The notes below the pieces were generated by a model. The model saw only the letters and a list, made by a program, of their open reading frames with translations. It did no database searches and had not been told where the DNA came from. Shown one piece after another: positions 25,566 through 38,297 of a DNA stretch of 42,151 nucleotides. The DNA is taken from the NCBI GenBank assembly GCA_903855945.1, contig CAIOAK010000086.1, positions 1 through 42,151 on the forward strand, given 5' to 3'. The position numbers were made by a program, and so were the translations under genes. Origin of the DNA: an uncultured Anaeromyxobacter sp. (lineage in GTDB: Bacteria > Myxococcota > Myxococcia > Myxococcales > Anaeromyxobacteraceae). The number at the start of each line of letters is the position of its first letter. The first letter of the stretch is position 1.

Positions 25566-26348
25566 GTGGGACGCACCGTCACCATCGCCAACCAGAAGGG
25601 CGGCGTCGGCAAGACCACCACCGCCGTGAACCTGGCCGCGTCGCTCGCGGCCGGCGAGCAGCGCACCTTGCTCGTCGATCTCGATCCGCAGGGAAACGCC
25701 GGTTCGGCGCTGGGCGTGGCCCGCGACGAGGTGGAGGGGTCGGTCTACGACGTGCTGCTCGACGGGCGTGGCGTGGGCGACCTGGTGCGGCGAACCGAGC
25801 TGCGATTCCTCGACCTCCTGCCGTCGAGCCGCCACCTGGTCGGGGCCGAGATCGAGCTGGCCGGGGTGGAGCGGCGCGAGACCCGGCTCCGCGACGCGCT
25901 CGGCGCGGTGGCCCGGGACTACGAGCACATCATCATCGACTGCCCGCCGTCGCTCGGGCTCCTCACGCTGAACGGGCTCGTGGCGGCCCACGGGGTGATC
26001 GTCCCGCTCCAGTGCGAGTACTTCGCCCTGGAGGGGCTGGCCGACATCCTGCGCACCGTCGAGCTCGTGAAGGGCGACATGAACCCGGCCCTGGAGGTGG
26101 ACGGCATCCTCCTCACCATGTTCGGGCAGAACAACCTGGCCTCCCAGGTGGCCGCCGACATCCGGCAGCACTTCGCCGGCCGGGTCTTCGACACCATCAT
26201 CCCCCGGAACGTCCGGCTCTCCGAGAGCCAGTCCCACGGCAAGCCCATCCTGCTCTACGACGTGGCGAGCAAGGGCTGCCAGAGCTACCTGGCCTTCGCG
26301 CGCGAGGTGTCCCGCCGCGAGGCCCGTCGCGAGAGGAAGAACCCGTGA
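25566..26348 (+). CDS. parA: Chromosome partitioning ATPase ParA
   Basis: A 260-residue Soj/ParA-type ATPase that binds DNA non-specifically and moves ParB-parS complexes. The deviant Walker A KGGVGKTT (signature Lys11, Lys16), LLVDLDPQGNA (about 33-43) and Walker B IIIDCPPSLG (about 118-127) are intact. There is no N-terminal helix-turn-helix, as expected for chromosomal ParA. The GTG start at 25566 has GAGGAG upstream; the frame remains open to 25452 but that stretch overlaps parS and is not conserved. TAGAAC at 25520-25525 is a plausible -10 element without a clear -35. The gene overlaps parB. Confidence 0.97.
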   Translation: MGRTVTIANQKGGVGKTTTAVNLAASLAAGEQRTLLVDLDPQGNAGSALGVARDEVEGSVYDVLLDGRGVGDLVRRTELRFLDLLPSSRHLVGAEIELAGVERRETRLRDALGAVARDYEHIIIDCPPSLGLLTLNGLVAAHGVIVPLQCEYFALEGLADILRTVELVKGDMNPALEVDGILLTMFGQNNLASQVAADIRQHFAGRVFDTIIPRNVRLSESQSHGKPILLYDVASKGCQSYLAFAREVSRREARRERKNP

Positions 26349-27208
26349 CCCAACCCGGAAACCGGCGCCCGGCGCTGGGGCGCGGGATGGCGGCCCTGCT
26401 GCAGAACGCCGCCCCCCCCGCCCCGACCGGCCGCAGCATCCTGTCCCTCCCCATCGAGGCGGTGCAGCGGAGCGCCGTCCAGCCGCGCAAGCGCTTCGAC
26501 GACCGGAAGCTGGAGGAGCTGGCCGGCTCCATCCGCGACCACGGCGTCCTCGAGCCCATCCTGGTGCGTCGCGCCGGGACCGGGTACGCCATCGTGGCCG
26601 GCGAGAGGCGCTGGCGGGCCGCCCAGCGGGCCGGGCTGAAGGAGATCCCGGCGATCCTGCGCGAGGCGACCGACCAGGAGGCCTTCGAGCTGGCCCTCGT
26701 CGAGAACCTCCAGCGCTCCGACCTGAACGCGATGGAGGAGGCCGAGGCCTTCGACACGCTCACCCGCGAGCACGGCCTCACGCAGGAGCAGGTGGCCGAG
26801 CGGGTCGGCAAGGAGCGCTCCACCGTCGCGAACGCGATGCGGCTCCTCAAGCTGCCCGGCGACGTGCGGGACCAGGTCCGGGCCGGCGCGCTGGAGATGG
26901 GGCACGCGCGCGCGCTGCTCGGCCTCGAGAAGCCGGAGGCCATCCGGAAGGCGGCCCACCAGGTGGTCCGGGAGGAGCTGTCGGTCCGGGACACCGAGGC
27001 GCTCGTCCGGCGGATGCTCCGCGGGGAACGGCCGCCGGCCAGGGGCGCCGCCGACTCGGCCAACGTCCGGGCGCTGGTCTCCCGGCTGGAGCGGAGGCTC
27101 GGGACCCGCTGCCGCGTGGTGCAGCGGACCGCGCAGGCCGGCAAGCTGGAGATCGACTACTCCTCCCTGGCCGAGCTGGACGGGATCCTGGAGAAGATCG
27201 GGGCCTGA
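26345..27208 (+). CDS. parB: Chromosome partitioning protein ParB
   Basis: A 287-residue CTP-dependent DNA clamp specific for parS. It has an N-terminal ParA-interacting tract (RRPALGRGMAALL), the CTP-binding ParB/Srx domain with GERRWR at residues 86-91 and ENLQRSDLNAMEEA (about 120), a helix-turn-helix (LTQEQVAERVGKERSTVANAMRLLKLP, about 140-166) and a C-terminal dimerisation domain ending LEIDYSSLAELDGILEKI. The GTG overlaps the parA stop (GTGA). The two parS sites lie about 0.9 kb upstream. Confidence 0.97.
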   Translation: MTQPGNRRPALGRGMAALLQNAAPPAPTGRSILSLPIEAVQRSAVQPRKRFDDRKLEELAGSIRDHGVLEPILVRRAGTGYAIVAGERRWRAAQRAGLKEIPAILREATDQEAFELALVENLQRSDLNAMEEAEAFDTLTREHGLTQEQVAERVGKERSTVANAMRLLKLPGDVRDQVRAGALEMGHARALLGLEKPEAIRKAAHQVVREELSVRDTEALVRRMLRGERPPARGAADSANVRALVSRLERRLGTRCRVVQRTAQAGKLEIDYSSLAELDGILEKIGA

Positions 27209-27216
27209 CGGCCTCC

Positions 27217-27249
27217 ATGGCCCTTACGGGGGAACCCGAAAGGGGCCAT
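27217..27249 (+). terminator. Hairpin with a GNRA loop after parB
   Basis: Outer arms ATGGCCCTT (27217-27225) and AAGGGGCCAT (27240-27249, one bulged G) enclose CGGG-GGAA-CCCG with a GGAA tetraloop. This strong RNA hairpin begins 8 bases after the parB stop. It has no following T-run, so it is a weak terminator, a processing site or an mRNA stabiliser between parAB and the bactofilin gene. Confidence 0.5.
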
Positions 27250-27315
27250 CGGATGATGCTCCGCCTTCACACCCCGGTTGCCCGCTCCGCGGCAGGGGTG
27301 TAACCCTTCCCCGCC

Positions 27316-27711
27316 ATGGCCATGCTCAAGCGCGAAGAGACCTCGGGCGCAGCAGTGGGAAGCGACCTCAATGCCCTGCTCGGGCGCGGCTCCGAGTTCG
27401 ACGGCAAGCTCAGCTTCGAGGGGACGGTCCGCATCGACGGCCGATTCACCGGCACGGTGGTCACCACCGACACGCTCGTCGTCGGAGAGGGCGCGCACGT
27501 GAACGCCGAGATCACCTGCGGCACGCTCATCGTGCACGGAACGGTGAGCGGCAACGTGAAGGCGTCGGTGGTGGTGGAGCTGCATCCGCCCGCCCGCGTG
27601 AGCGGAAGCATCGAGACGGTCGCCCTGATCGTGCAGAAGGGCGTCTCCTTCAACGGCCAGTGCAAGATGGAGCCGCCCGCGCGCGCGGGCGGGCCCCTCC
27701 CCCTGAAGTGA
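27316..27711 (+). CDS. Bactofilin (polymer-forming cytoskeletal protein)
   Basis: A 131-residue bactofilin (DUF583). A short polar N-terminus (about 1-22) is followed by the right-handed beta-helix core: GSEFDGKLSFEGTVRIDGRFTGTV, then repeats built on V-x-G/G-x-V (LVVGEGAHVNAEI, LIVHGTVSGNVKA, ARVSGSIETVAL), and a short Pro-rich tail. Bactofilins self-assemble into non-polar filaments without nucleotide. In Myxococcus, BacNOP bactofilins with PadC bind ParAB and hold the origin regions, so the location directly after parAB suggests a similar job here (inference). A hairpin with ACACCCC/GGGGTGT arms (27269-27275/27295-27301) lies just before the ATG, and no clear ribosome binding site is seen. 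Confidence 0.93.
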   Translation: MAMLKREETSGAAVGSDLNALLGRGSEFDGKLSFEGTVRIDGRFTGTVVTTDTLVVGEGAHVNAEITCGTLIVHGTVSGNVKASVVVELHPPARVSGSIETVALIVQKGVSFNGQCKMEPPARAGGPLPLK

Positions 27712-27730
27712 CGGGCGCGCTCGCCGCGCC

Positions 27731-27745
27731 TTGACTCTGCGTGAA
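27731..27745. other. 15-bp palindrome copy G (intergenic, one mismatch)
   Basis: TTGACTCTGCGTGAA has one base different from TTCAC-N5-GTGAA. It lies 20 bases after the bactofilin stop. It could be mistaken for a -35 element, but no -10 follows at the right distance. Confidence 0.4.
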
Positions 27746-28025
27746 ACCCCTGCGCTCCCTCTTCGGGGTGAGAGCGCCGTCCTCCGTCCGGGGCATCCTC
27801 GAGGAGGTCGCGGGCCGTGGCCTGAACGGACGACCCGCTGGACGGTGCGCCCCGCTCGTGCGATCGAGCGCCCCGTCCAGCCCCGGAGGCGGACCGGGCT
27901 GCGGAATGGGCACAAAACAGTGTAATTACAAGATGTTAATTTGACATAAGAATACCCCATCGACAGCCCGCGGTGAGGCACATCCCCTCCCCCGTACACC
28001 CACACCCGCCGCCACCCCCAATCCC

Positions 28026-28055
28026 TTGACCGGTGCCCGGCCGGAATGCTAGTTA
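28026..28055 (+). promoter_or_regulatory. Promoter of atpHAGDC
   Basis: TTGACC (28026-28031), an 18-base spacer and TAGTTA (28050-28055) lie 11 bases before ATG 28067. Transcription would start about 5 bases before the ATG, giving a nearly leaderless first gene and excluding the upstream ATG 28046. The -10 match is weak. The A/T-rich block at 27911-27954 may carry upstream activator or second-promoter elements. Confidence 0.5.
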
Positions 28056-28066
28056 GCGGCCCCCCT

Positions 28067-28606
28067 ATGATCGTCGTCGCCATCGCCCGCCGATACGCCA
28101 AGGCATTGTTCTCGCTGGCGGATGAGCAGGGCCAAGTCGAGAAGTGGTCGAGCGGGCTGGATGCGCTCGGGCGGGCGCTCGCGTCCTCGCCGGAGCTCCG
28201 GGAGACGCTCACGAGCCCCCTCTTCGACAAGGACCAGCGGCGCGGAGTCGTCGCCGCGCTCGCGCAGATCCTCGAGCTCGACGAGACGCCGTCGAACTTC
28301 CTCCTCCTGCTCGCCGATCGGGATCGGCTCGCCTACCTGCCGGCGGTCATCCAGACCTTCCGCGATCTCTCCGACGCCCGGCTGGGCCGGATCCGCGCCA
28401 AGGTCCGCAGCGCCGTGCCGCTCTCGCCCGACGAGGCGAAGCGCATCGCCGAGAAGCTCGCAGAGGCCCGGAAGGTCGAGGTCATCGTGGAGGCGTCGGT
28501 GGACCCGTCGCTCCTGGGAGGCGTCGTCGCCCAGGTGGGAAGCCTGGTCTACGACGGTTCCGTCCGGTCGCAGCTCGAGGAGCTGCGCCGCGCCATGAAG
28601 CACTAG
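28067..28606 (+). CDS. atpH: ATP synthase F1 subunit delta
   Basis: A 179-residue peripheral-stalk subunit linking the F1 crown to subunit b. The N-terminal six-helix domain starts [22 protein letters not shown]. The C-terminal conserved segment [41 protein letters not shown] is typical. ATG 28067 is preferred over in-frame ATG 28046 because family members start two to five residues before the RRYAKAL helix and the promoter sits across 28050-28055. There is no Shine-Dalgarno sequence. It is the first gene of the F1 operon; in most bacteria b and c genes precede it, but here they are about 10 kb downstream. Confidence 0.96.
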   Translation: MIVVAIARRYAKALFSLADEQGQVEKWSSGLDALGRALASSPELRETLTSPLFDKDQRRGVVAALAQILELDETPSNFLLLLADRDRLAYLPAVIQTFRDLSDARLGRIRAKVRSAVPLSPDEAKRIAEKLAEARKVEVIVEASVDPSLLGGVVAQVGSLVYDGSVRSQLEELRRAMKH

Positions 28607-32524
<3,918 letters not shown>

Positions 32525-32542
32525 CCGGGCAGGGGACCCCCA

Positions 32543-32944
32543 ATGGCCGCACTGACCCTCGAGATCGTCACCCCGGAGCGGCGCGTCGCCACGCTGCAGG
32601 CGGACGAGGTCCGCGCGCCCGGCGTGCTGGGCGGGTTCGGCATCCGCAAGGACCACACCCCCTTCATGTCGCAGCTCCAGCCCGGGCGGCTCACCGTGGT
32701 GGAGGGCGGCCGGGAGGTGCACTACGCGCTCGGCGGCGGCTTCCTGCAGGTGGCCGACAACAAGGTCATCGTGCTCGCCGACAGCGCCGAGGAGCGCGAG
32801 GAGATCGACGTGGAGCGCGCCCGGCGCGCCTTCACCGAGTCCACCGAGCGGCTCCGCAGCCTCGCCACGGGGGACGAGAACTACCCCACCGAGGCGGCCC
32901 GGGTTCGCCGGGCCACCGCCCGGCTCGAGGTCGCCGGACGGTAG
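32543..32944 (+). CDS. atpC: ATP synthase F1 subunit epsilon
   Basis: A 133-residue regulatory subunit of the central stalk. The N-terminal beta-sandwich (TLEIVTPERRVATLQADEVRAPGVLGGFGIRKDHTPF) and the GGFLQVADNKVIVLAD strand are typical. A C-terminal helical part (residues about 88-133) can extend to inhibit ATP hydrolysis. AGGGGA precedes the ATG. It is the last gene of the F1 operon, closed by an intrinsic terminator 33 bases later. Confidence 0.96.
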   Translation: MAALTLEIVTPERRVATLQADEVRAPGVLGGFGIRKDHTPFMSQLQPGRLTVVEGGREVHYALGGGFLQVADNKVIVLADSAEEREEIDVERARRAFTESTERLRSLATGDENYPTEAARVRRATARLEVAGR

Positions 32945-32977
32945 CTCCGGAACCCCGCAAAAGCTCCGCAAGGACGG

Positions 32978-33012
32978 GCCCCGCCGGCGTCGCGCCGACG
33001 GGGCTTTCTCAT
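32978..33012 (+). terminator. Intrinsic terminator of atpHAGDC
   Basis: A 12-bp stem (32978-32989 with 32993-33004; one mismatch) with a TCG loop is followed by TTTCTCATT. It separates the F1 operon from gyrA, whose promoter begins at the next base. Confidence 0.88.
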
Positions 33013-33040
33013 TGAAATTCCAGAAGGATTCGGCTAAACA
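33012..33040 (+). promoter_or_regulatory. Promoter of gyrA
   Basis: TTGAAA (33012-33017), exactly 17 bases, then TAAACA (33035-33040), immediately after the atpC terminator. The leader to ATG 33100 would be about 50 bases. It is among the best sigma-70-type matches in the window. Confidence 0.7.
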
Positions 33041-33099
33041 AGGGTATCGCCTCGGAGGGCCTGTCCGCCCCCGCGGAATGCCTCCCGGCGACCCCATCG

Positions 33100-35787
33100 A
33101 TGGCCGAAGAAAACCTTCCTCCCGTCCCCCCCGAGGCGCCTCCTCCCGAGGCCCTGCCGCCGGCTTTGCCCCCCGAGGCGCCGCGCCTGCAGGTCGCCAT
33201 CGAGGACGAGATGCGTCGCTCGTATCTCGACTACTCGATGTCGGTCATCATCGGCCGCGCGCTCCCCGACGTGCGCGACGGACTGAAGCCGGTGCACCGG
33301 CGCATCCTCTACGCGATGCACTCGGAGGGGCTGCACCACAACAAGCGCTACTCCAAGTGCGCCGGCGTGGTCGGCGAGGTGCTGAAGAAGTACCACCCGC
33401 ACGGCGACTCCGCGGTCTACGACGCGCTCGTCCGCCTGGCCCAGGACTGGAACCTCCGCTACCCGCTCATCGACGGGCAGGGAAACTTCGGCTCGGTGGA
33501 CGGCGATCCGGCCGCCGCCTACCGCTACACCGAGTCGCGTCTCGAGAAGCTCGCCGACTTCCTCCTCGCCGACATCGACAAGGAGACCGTGGAGTGGGCC
33601 CCCAACTTCGACGACTCCACCGTCGAGCCCACGGTGCTCCCGGCCCGGTTCCCCAACCTCCTCGTCAACGGCTCCTCCGGCATCGCCGTCGGAATGGCCA
33701 CCAACATCCCGCCCCACAACATGCGGGAGGTGATCGAGGCGGCCGTGCACCTGATGCGGAATCCCCGCGCCACGGTGGCCGACCTGATGCGCTTCATCCC
33801 CGGCCCCGACTTCCCCACCTGGGGAATGATCCTGGGTCGCGACGGGATCCGGCAGGCCTACGAGACCGGGCGCGGCAGCATCGTGATCCGCGCGCGGGCC
33901 ACCGTCGAGATCCACCCGAAGACCGAGCGCGAGGCGATCGTCGTCACCGAGATCCCCTACCAGGTGAACAAGGCGAAGCTCGTCGAGGCCATCGCCGACC
34001 TGGTGCGGGACAAGCGCATCGAGGGCATCAGCGACCTGCGCGACGAGTCCTCCCGCGAGGGCATGCGGGTGGTCATCGAGCTGAAGCGGGACGCGATGGC
34101 CCAGGTGGTGCTGAACAACCTCTACCAGCACACCACGCTCCAGACCTCCTTCGGGGTCACGCTGCTCTCCATCGACGGCGGGCAGCCGCGCATCCTCACC
34201 CTGAAGCAGATGCTGGAGCGCTTCGTCGCCCACCGGCGCGACGTGGTCACCCGGCGCACCCGCTTCGAGCTGAAGCAGGCCCGGGCCCGCGAGCACATCC
34301 TGCTCGGGCTGCAGATCGCGCTCGATCACATCGACGAGATCATCGAGCTCATCCGCAGGGCGCCGGACCGCGAGGCGGCCCGCACCGGACTCATCGAGCG
34401 CTTCGGCCTCTCCGAGCTGCAGGCCAAGGCCATCCTGGAGATGCAGCTGCAGCGCCTCACCGGGCTGGAGCGGCAGAAGATCCTCGACGAGCTGGCCGAG
34501 GTGCAGAAGCTCATCTCCCGGCTGCGGGAGATCCTGGCCTCCGAGACGGTGCTCCTCGACGTCATCGTCGGCGAGCTCGAGGAGGTGAAGGAGCTCTTCG
34601 CCGACGAGCGGCGCACCGAGATCCTGGGCGCCGCCGCCGACATCGACGTGGAGGACCTCATCAAGGAAGAGGAGATGGTGGTCACCGTCTCCCACGCCGG
34701 GTACGTGAAGCGGAATCCCGTCTCGCTCTACCGGGCCCAGCGCCGGGGAGGGAAGGGGAGGACCGGCGCCGCCACCCGCGACGAGGACTTCGTGGAGAGC
34801 CTCTTCGTGGCGTCCACCCACAGTTACGTGCTCGTCTTCTCCGATCGGGGGCGGGTCTACTGGCTCAAGGTGCACGAGATCCCGCAGGCCGGACGCTCCG
34901 CGCGGGGCAAGCCCATCGTCAACCTGGTGCAGCTCTCCCAGGGCGAGAAGGTGGCCGCCATCCTGCCGGTGCGCGATCTCCCCAACCCGACCAGCGCGGC
35001 GGTCGCCGAGGAGCCGGAAGGGGAGGGGGAGGGCGCCGTCGTCGCCGGAAGCGGCCAGTTCGTCTTCGCGGCCACCCGCCGCGGCCTCGTGAAGAAGACG
35101 CCGCTCGAGGCCTACGCCCGCCCGCGCCCGAGCGGGCTCATCGCGCTCTCCATCGAGGAGGGGGACAGCCTCATCGCCGTCCGCATCACCGACGGCTCGA
35201 GCCACATCCTCCTCTCCACCGCGCAGGGCATGGCCATCCGCTTCGAGGAGTCGGACGTCCGCTCCATGGGGCGCACCGCATACGGGGTGAAGGGCGTCAC
35301 GCTGGAGGAGGGGGACGAGGTGGTGAGCGCCGAGTCGCTTCCGCCCGCGGCCGAGGGCGTGGCCGCGCCCACCATCCTCTCCGTCACCGCGAACGGTTAC
35401 GGCAAGCGTTCCGAGCTCTCCGAGTACCGGACCCAGACCCGCGGCGGCAAGGGCATCATCACCATCAAGACCAACGAGCGGAACGGCGCGGTGGTGGCGG
35501 CCATGCCGGTGATCGACGGCGACGAGGTCATGCTCATCACGAACCGCGGCATGCTCATCCGCATGCCGGCGGGGCAGATCAGCGTCATCGGGCGGAACAC
35601 GCAGGGCGTCCGGCTCATCACCGTCGAGTCGCGCGAGGAGCAGGTGGCCGGCGTGGCCCGGGTGGCCGAGAACGTGGTGGTGGCCGGCGAGGCGTCCGAG
35701 GCGTCCGAACCCGCGCCCGACGAGCCCGGCGAGCCCGGCGAGGATCCGGAGGGCGGCCCGTCGAGCCCCGGAGGCGAGCCGGCCTGA
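33100..35787 (+). CDS. gyrA: DNA gyrase subunit A
   Basis: The 895-residue cleavage subunit of gyrase. An unusual Pro-rich lead (about residues 5-28) precedes [40 protein letters not shown]. The catalytic Tyr143 lies in [10 protein letters not shown]. Quinolone-pocket positions equivalent to E. coli 83 and 87 are the sensitive-type Ser104 and Asp108 ([10 protein letters not shown]). The GyrA-box QRRGGKG (547-553) marks a true gyrase rather than topoisomerase IV, followed by six-bladed pinwheel repeats. The last 30 or so residues are an acidic Pro/Glu tail. No Shine-Dalgarno sequence is clear. Its stop overlaps the next ATG (TGATG). Confidence 0.97.
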   Translation: MAEENLPPVPPEAPPPEALPPALPPEAPRLQVAIEDEMRRSYLDYSMSVIIGRALPDVRDGLKPVHRRILYAMHSEGLHHNKRYSKCAGVVGEVLKKYHPHGDSAVYDALVRLAQDWNLRYPLIDGQGNFGSVDGDPAAAYRYTESRLEKLADFLLADIDKETVEWAPNFDDSTVEPTVLPARFPNLLVNGSSGIAVGMATNIPPHNMREVIEAAVHLMRNPRATVADLMRFIPGPDFPTWGMILGRDGIRQAYETGRGSIVIRARATVEIHPKTEREAIVVTEIPYQVNKAKLVEAIADLVRDKRIEGISDLRDESSREGMRVVIELKRDAMAQVVLNNLYQHTTLQTSFGVTLLSIDGGQPRILTLKQMLERFVAHRRDVVTRRTRFELKQARAREHILLGLQIALDHIDEIIELIRRAPDREAARTGLIERFGLSELQAKAILEMQLQRLTGLERQKILDELAEVQKLISRLREILASETVLLDVIVGELEEVKELFADERRTEILGAAADIDVEDLIKEEEMVVTVSHAGYVKRNPVSLYRAQRRGGKGRTGAATRDEDFVESLFVASTHSYVLVFSDRGRVYWLKVHEIPQAGRSARGKPIVNLVQLSQGEKVAAILPVRDLPNPTSAAVAEEPEGEGEGAVVAGSGQFVFAATRRGLVKKTPLEAYARPRPSGLIALSIEEGDSLIAVRITDGSSHILLSTAQGMAIRFEESDVRSMGRTAYGVKGVTLEEGDEVVSAESLPPAAEGVAAPTILSVTANGYGKRSELSEYRTQTRGGKGIITIKTNERNGAVVAAMPVIDGDEVMLITNRGMLIRMPAGQISVIGRNTQGVRLITVESREEQVAGVARVAENVVVAGEASEASEPAPDEPGEPGEDPEGGPSSPGGEPA

Positions 35788-36653
35788 TGCGGCTCGCGCT
35801 CGCCGCGGGACTGCTCTCGCTCGGGCTCCTCGCCGCCGGGTGCAGCTCGCCCGACGCCAAGCTGGAGGCGGCGAACGCGCTTCGCCACCGGGGGCGCGCG
35901 GCCGAGGCCCTCTCGGCCTACCGCGAGATCCTGGGCGAGCTCGGCGACGGCACCATCCCCAGGTGGGAGACCGGCGTGCGGCTCCGCGCGCTTCGCTACG
36001 CGGCCGACGTCTCCTACCTCGATCTCGGCGACTACCAGGGTGCCATCGGCTACTACCGGCGCATCGTCTCCCTGTATCCGGGCAGCGAGGACGCCTGGAA
36101 GGCGCGGGCCTCCATCGGCGACATCTACGCCCAGCGGCTGGGGGACCGGCAGGCGGCGATCGCCCAGTACGCCGCCGTGGCGGGGAGCGATTCGAAGGAG
36201 GCGCCCCGCTTCCAGCTTCTCGTCGCCCGCCAGTACCTCGAGCTGCGCAACTTCGAGCAGGCCCGCACCGAGGCGCGGCTGCTCCGGGAGCGCTGGCCCC
36301 GGAGCCCCGAGGCCGACGACGCGCAGCTCCTCACCGCCCAGGCCTGGGCCCTCGAGGACCGGCCCGACGAGGCGCTCGGCGCCTTCCTGGCGGCGGTGGA
36401 GAGGCGTCCCCGCCCGGAGGTCGCGGCGGTGGCGCTGGAGGGCGCGGCGCAGATCCACGCCCGGGCCGGCCGCTTCGACAAGGCCATCGAGCTCTACACC
36501 CAGGCCATGCCTGGCAATCCCAACCCCGACGCGCTGCGGACCAGCATCGAGATGGTCCGGGAGCGACGGGAGGCCGCCAAGACCGTCACCCCGGGCGACC
36601 GCGACGCCGCCCTCGACCGCAACGTGCGCAGCAGGACCAAGGAGACCCCGTGA
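35787..36653 (+). CDS. Tetratricopeptide-repeat lipoprotein
   Basis: A 288-residue exported protein. A signal peptide with lipobox LAAGC (Cys19) predicts diacylation by Lgt and cleavage by LspA, both encoded in this window. The mature part consists of several TPR-like helix pairs ([91 protein letters not shown]), resembling outer-membrane assembly or tethering lipoproteins of the YbgF/BamD style, without a specific match. No Asp follows Cys19, so outer-membrane sorting is likely. It is translationally coupled to gyrA and hemL. Confidence 0.88.
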   Translation: MRLALAAGLLSLGLLAAGCSSPDAKLEAANALRHRGRAAEALSAYREILGELGDGTIPRWETGVRLRALRYAADVSYLDLGDYQGAIGYYRRIVSLYPGSEDAWKARASIGDIYAQRLGDRQAAIAQYAAVAGSDSKEAPRFQLLVARQYLELRNFEQARTEARLLRERWPRSPEADDAQLLTAQAWALEDRPDEALGAFLAAVERRPRPEVAAVALEGAAQIHARAGRFDKAIELYTQAMPGNPNPDALRTSIEMVRERREAAKTVTPGDRDAALDRNVRSRTKETP

Positions 36654-37942
36654 AGACCGATCTGTCCCGGAAGCTCTTCCAGAAGGCGCTCACCCTCTTC
36701 CCCGGAGGCGTGAACAGCCCGGTGCGGGCCTTCCGCAGCGTGGGGATGACGCCGCTCTTCATCTCCCGGGCGCGGGGCGCGCGCATCTTCGACGTCGACG
36801 GCAACGCATACCTCGACTACGTGGGCAGCTGGGGTCCGGCCATCCTGGGGCACGCCAACGCCGAGGTGATCCGGGAGGTGGACGACCAGCTCCGCGAGGG
36901 GTCGAGCTACGGGGCCCCCTCGCCCAAGGAGATCCTGCTCGCCGAGGCGGTGCGCGAGCGAGCCCCCTGGATCGAGAAGATGCGCTTCGTCTCCTCGGGC
37001 ACCGAGGCCACCACCGCCGCCATCCGGCTCGCCCGCGGCTTCACCGGGCGTGACGACATCCTCAAGTTCGACGGGTGCTACCACGGCGCCGGCGACGCGC
37101 TGCTCGTGAAGGCCGGCTCGGGAGTGGAGACGCTCGGGCTGCCCGACTCGCCGGGCGTGCCCGCCGACGTGGCCCGCCACACCCTCACGCTGCCCTACAA
37201 CGACCTCCCCGCGGTGGAGAGGCTGCTCGCCGAGCGCGGCTCCACCATCGCCGCCGTCATCGTCGAGCCGGTGGTGGGGAACATGGGCGTGCTCCTCCCC
37301 CGTCCGGGCTACCTGCAGGGGCTGCTCGCCGCCTGCCGCGAGCACGGCGCGCTCCTCATCATCGACGAGGTGATGACCGGCTTCCGCCTCGCGCCCGGTG
37401 GAGCCTGCGAGCTGTACGGCGTGCGCCCAGACCTCGTCACCTTCGGCAAGGTCATCGGCGGCGGCCTGCCGGTGGGGGCCTTCGGCGGCAGGCCGGACGT
37501 CATGGACCGGATCGCGCCGGCCGGCCCCGTCTACCAGGCCGGCACCCTCTCCGGGAACCCGCTCGCCATGGCGGCGGGCATCGCCACCCTCCGGCAGCTC
37601 GGCCGGGCGCAGTACGACCAGCTCGAGAAGCTGGGGAAGCGGCTCGAGGCCGGGCTCGTCGAGGCGGCCGGGGAGGCCGGGGCGAAGGTCCAGGTGAACC
37701 GGGCCGGCTCCATGATCACCGTCTTCTTCTCGCCCGACCCGGTCTTCGACGCGGCCAGCGCCCGCAAGGCCGACACGAAGAAATTCGCCAAGTATTTCCA
37801 GGTGATGCTCGAGAACGGCATCTACCTGCCCCCCTCCCAGTTCGAGGCGGCCTTCCTCTCGGTGGCCCACTCCGAGGAGGACGTGGACGTCACGGTGGCG
37901 GCGGCCCGGAAGGCCTTTGCGGAGGCCGCGGTGGAGCATTGA
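36650..37942 (+). CDS. hemL: Glutamate-1-semialdehyde 2,1-aminomutase
   Basis: A 430-residue PLP enzyme that makes 5-aminolevulinate for haem from glutamate-1-semialdehyde. Seen are [12 protein letters not shown] at the N-terminus, [20 protein letters not shown] (PLP-phosphate region, about 118-137), DEVMTGFR (about 240) and the PLP-binding Lys267 in [19 protein letters not shown]. The length is normal. The GTG overlaps the lipoprotein stop (GTGA), and its own stop is inside the -35 element of the Fo operon. The haem product would serve cytochromes such as the FeS oxidoreductase at 9361-11376 (inference). A 9/10 relative of the palindrome (37040-37054) uses ordinary codons and may be chance. 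Confidence 0.97.
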   Translation: MKTDLSRKLFQKALTLFPGGVNSPVRAFRSVGMTPLFISRARGARIFDVDGNAYLDYVGSWGPAILGHANAEVIREVDDQLREGSSYGAPSPKEILLAEAVRERAPWIEKMRFVSSGTEATTAAIRLARGFTGRDDILKFDGCYHGAGDALLVKAGSGVETLGLPDSPGVPADVARHTLTLPYNDLPAVERLLAERGSTIAAVIVEPVVGNMGVLLPRPGYLQGLLAACREHGALLIIDEVMTGFRLAPGGACELYGVRPDLVTFGKVIGGGLPVGAFGGRPDVMDRIAPAGPVYQAGTLSGNPLAMAAGIATLRQLGRAQYDQLEKLGKRLEAGLVEAAGEAGAKVQVNRAGSMITVFFSPDPVFDAASARKADTKKFAKYFQVMLENGIYLPPSQFEAAFLSVAHSEEDVDVTVAAARKAFAEAAVEH

Positions 37943-37967
37943 CGGGTGAGGGCGGGACTGCTATACG
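37939..37967 (+). promoter_or_regulatory. Promoter of the ATP synthase Fo operon
   Basis: TTGACG (37939-37944), exactly 17 bases, then TATACG (37962-37967). The -35 element contains the hemL stop codon TGA. The leader to ATG 38034 is about 60 bases and holds a strong hairpin. This is the best promoter match in the window. Confidence 0.78.
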
Positions 37968-37978
37968 GTTCCGCCCTT

Positions 37979-38009
37979 CCTCCCGGTATTCACAGGAGAA
38001 TCCGGGAGG
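37979..38009 (+). promoter_or_regulatory. Leader hairpin of the Fo operon mRNA
   Basis: Arms 37979-37991 and 37998-38009 pair over 12 bp with one bulged T, and the loop is ACAGGA. No T-run follows, so it is not an ordinary terminator. It lies between the promoter and the atpZ ribosome binding site (AAAGGA near 38019) and could stabilise the transcript or bind a regulator. Confidence 0.55.
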
Positions 38010-38033
38010 CGGGACAGCAAAGGACGACCCCCA

Positions 38034-38297
38034 ATGCCTCCCGACGATCGAGAGCGTCGCAGGCAAGAAGTGGAGGGGCTCTCGAGCCTGGCCTCCGCGT
38101 ACCAGAAGGCCGGGCCGTACATGGCAGCCTCCACGTCGCTCGTCGCGTCGGTGGGGCTGTTCACAGCACTGGGGTACTGGATCGACGGGAAGGTCGGCAC
38201 GAAGGGACCCTGGTTCCTCCTCGCCGGCGCCTTGCTGGGGATGGTCGGCGGGTTCGTGAGCTTCTTTCGGACGGTTCTCGGAAAGCGCGAAAAGTGA
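38034..38297 (+). CDS. atpZ: AtpZ/AtpI-type Fo accessory membrane protein
   Basis: An 87-residue protein. A charged N-terminus precedes two membrane helices (MAASTSLVASVGLFTALGYWI and WFLLAGALLGMVGGFVSFFRTVL), separated by a short GKVGTKGP loop. This is the AtpZ (putative Fo-ATPase subunit 1/AtpQ-like) family found at the start of Fo operons and thought to help ring assembly or Mg/Ca handling. An AAAGGA site lies 10 bases before the ATG. It overlaps the next gene by 4 bases. Confidence 0.88.
   Translation: MPPDDRERRRQEVEGLSSLASAYQKAGPYMAASTSLVASVGLFTALGYWIDGKVGTKGPWFLLAGALLGMVGGFVSFFRTVLGKREK

Larger units (their letters stand above)
27712..28066. other. 355-base non-coding region before atpH
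   Basis: No supported gene was found. In order it holds: a one-mismatch copy of the 15-bp palindrome, TTGACTCTGCGTGAA (27731-27745); a hairpin with GCGCTC/GAGCGC arms (27752-27777), perhaps a bactofilin terminator; a larger stem (CTGGACGG at 27838-27845 with CCGTCCAG at 27873-27880) enclosing CGCTCG-TGCGAT-CGAGCG (27853-27870); a strikingly A/T-rich block (about 27911-27954) with the perfect palindrome TGTAATTACA (27921-27930) and TTGACA (27941-27946); and the atpH promoter. The structured middle could be a small RNA, but nothing identifies one. Confidence 0.6.

Noticed and set aside
28046-28066. ATG 28046 as the atpH start
   Set aside because: It precedes the -10 element at 28050-28055 and adds residues not typical of the family.
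37040-37054. TTCACCGGGCGTGAC in hemL as a palindrome copy
   Set aside because: One mismatch, but all codons except CGT are ordinary and follow the protein sequence, so chance is adequate.
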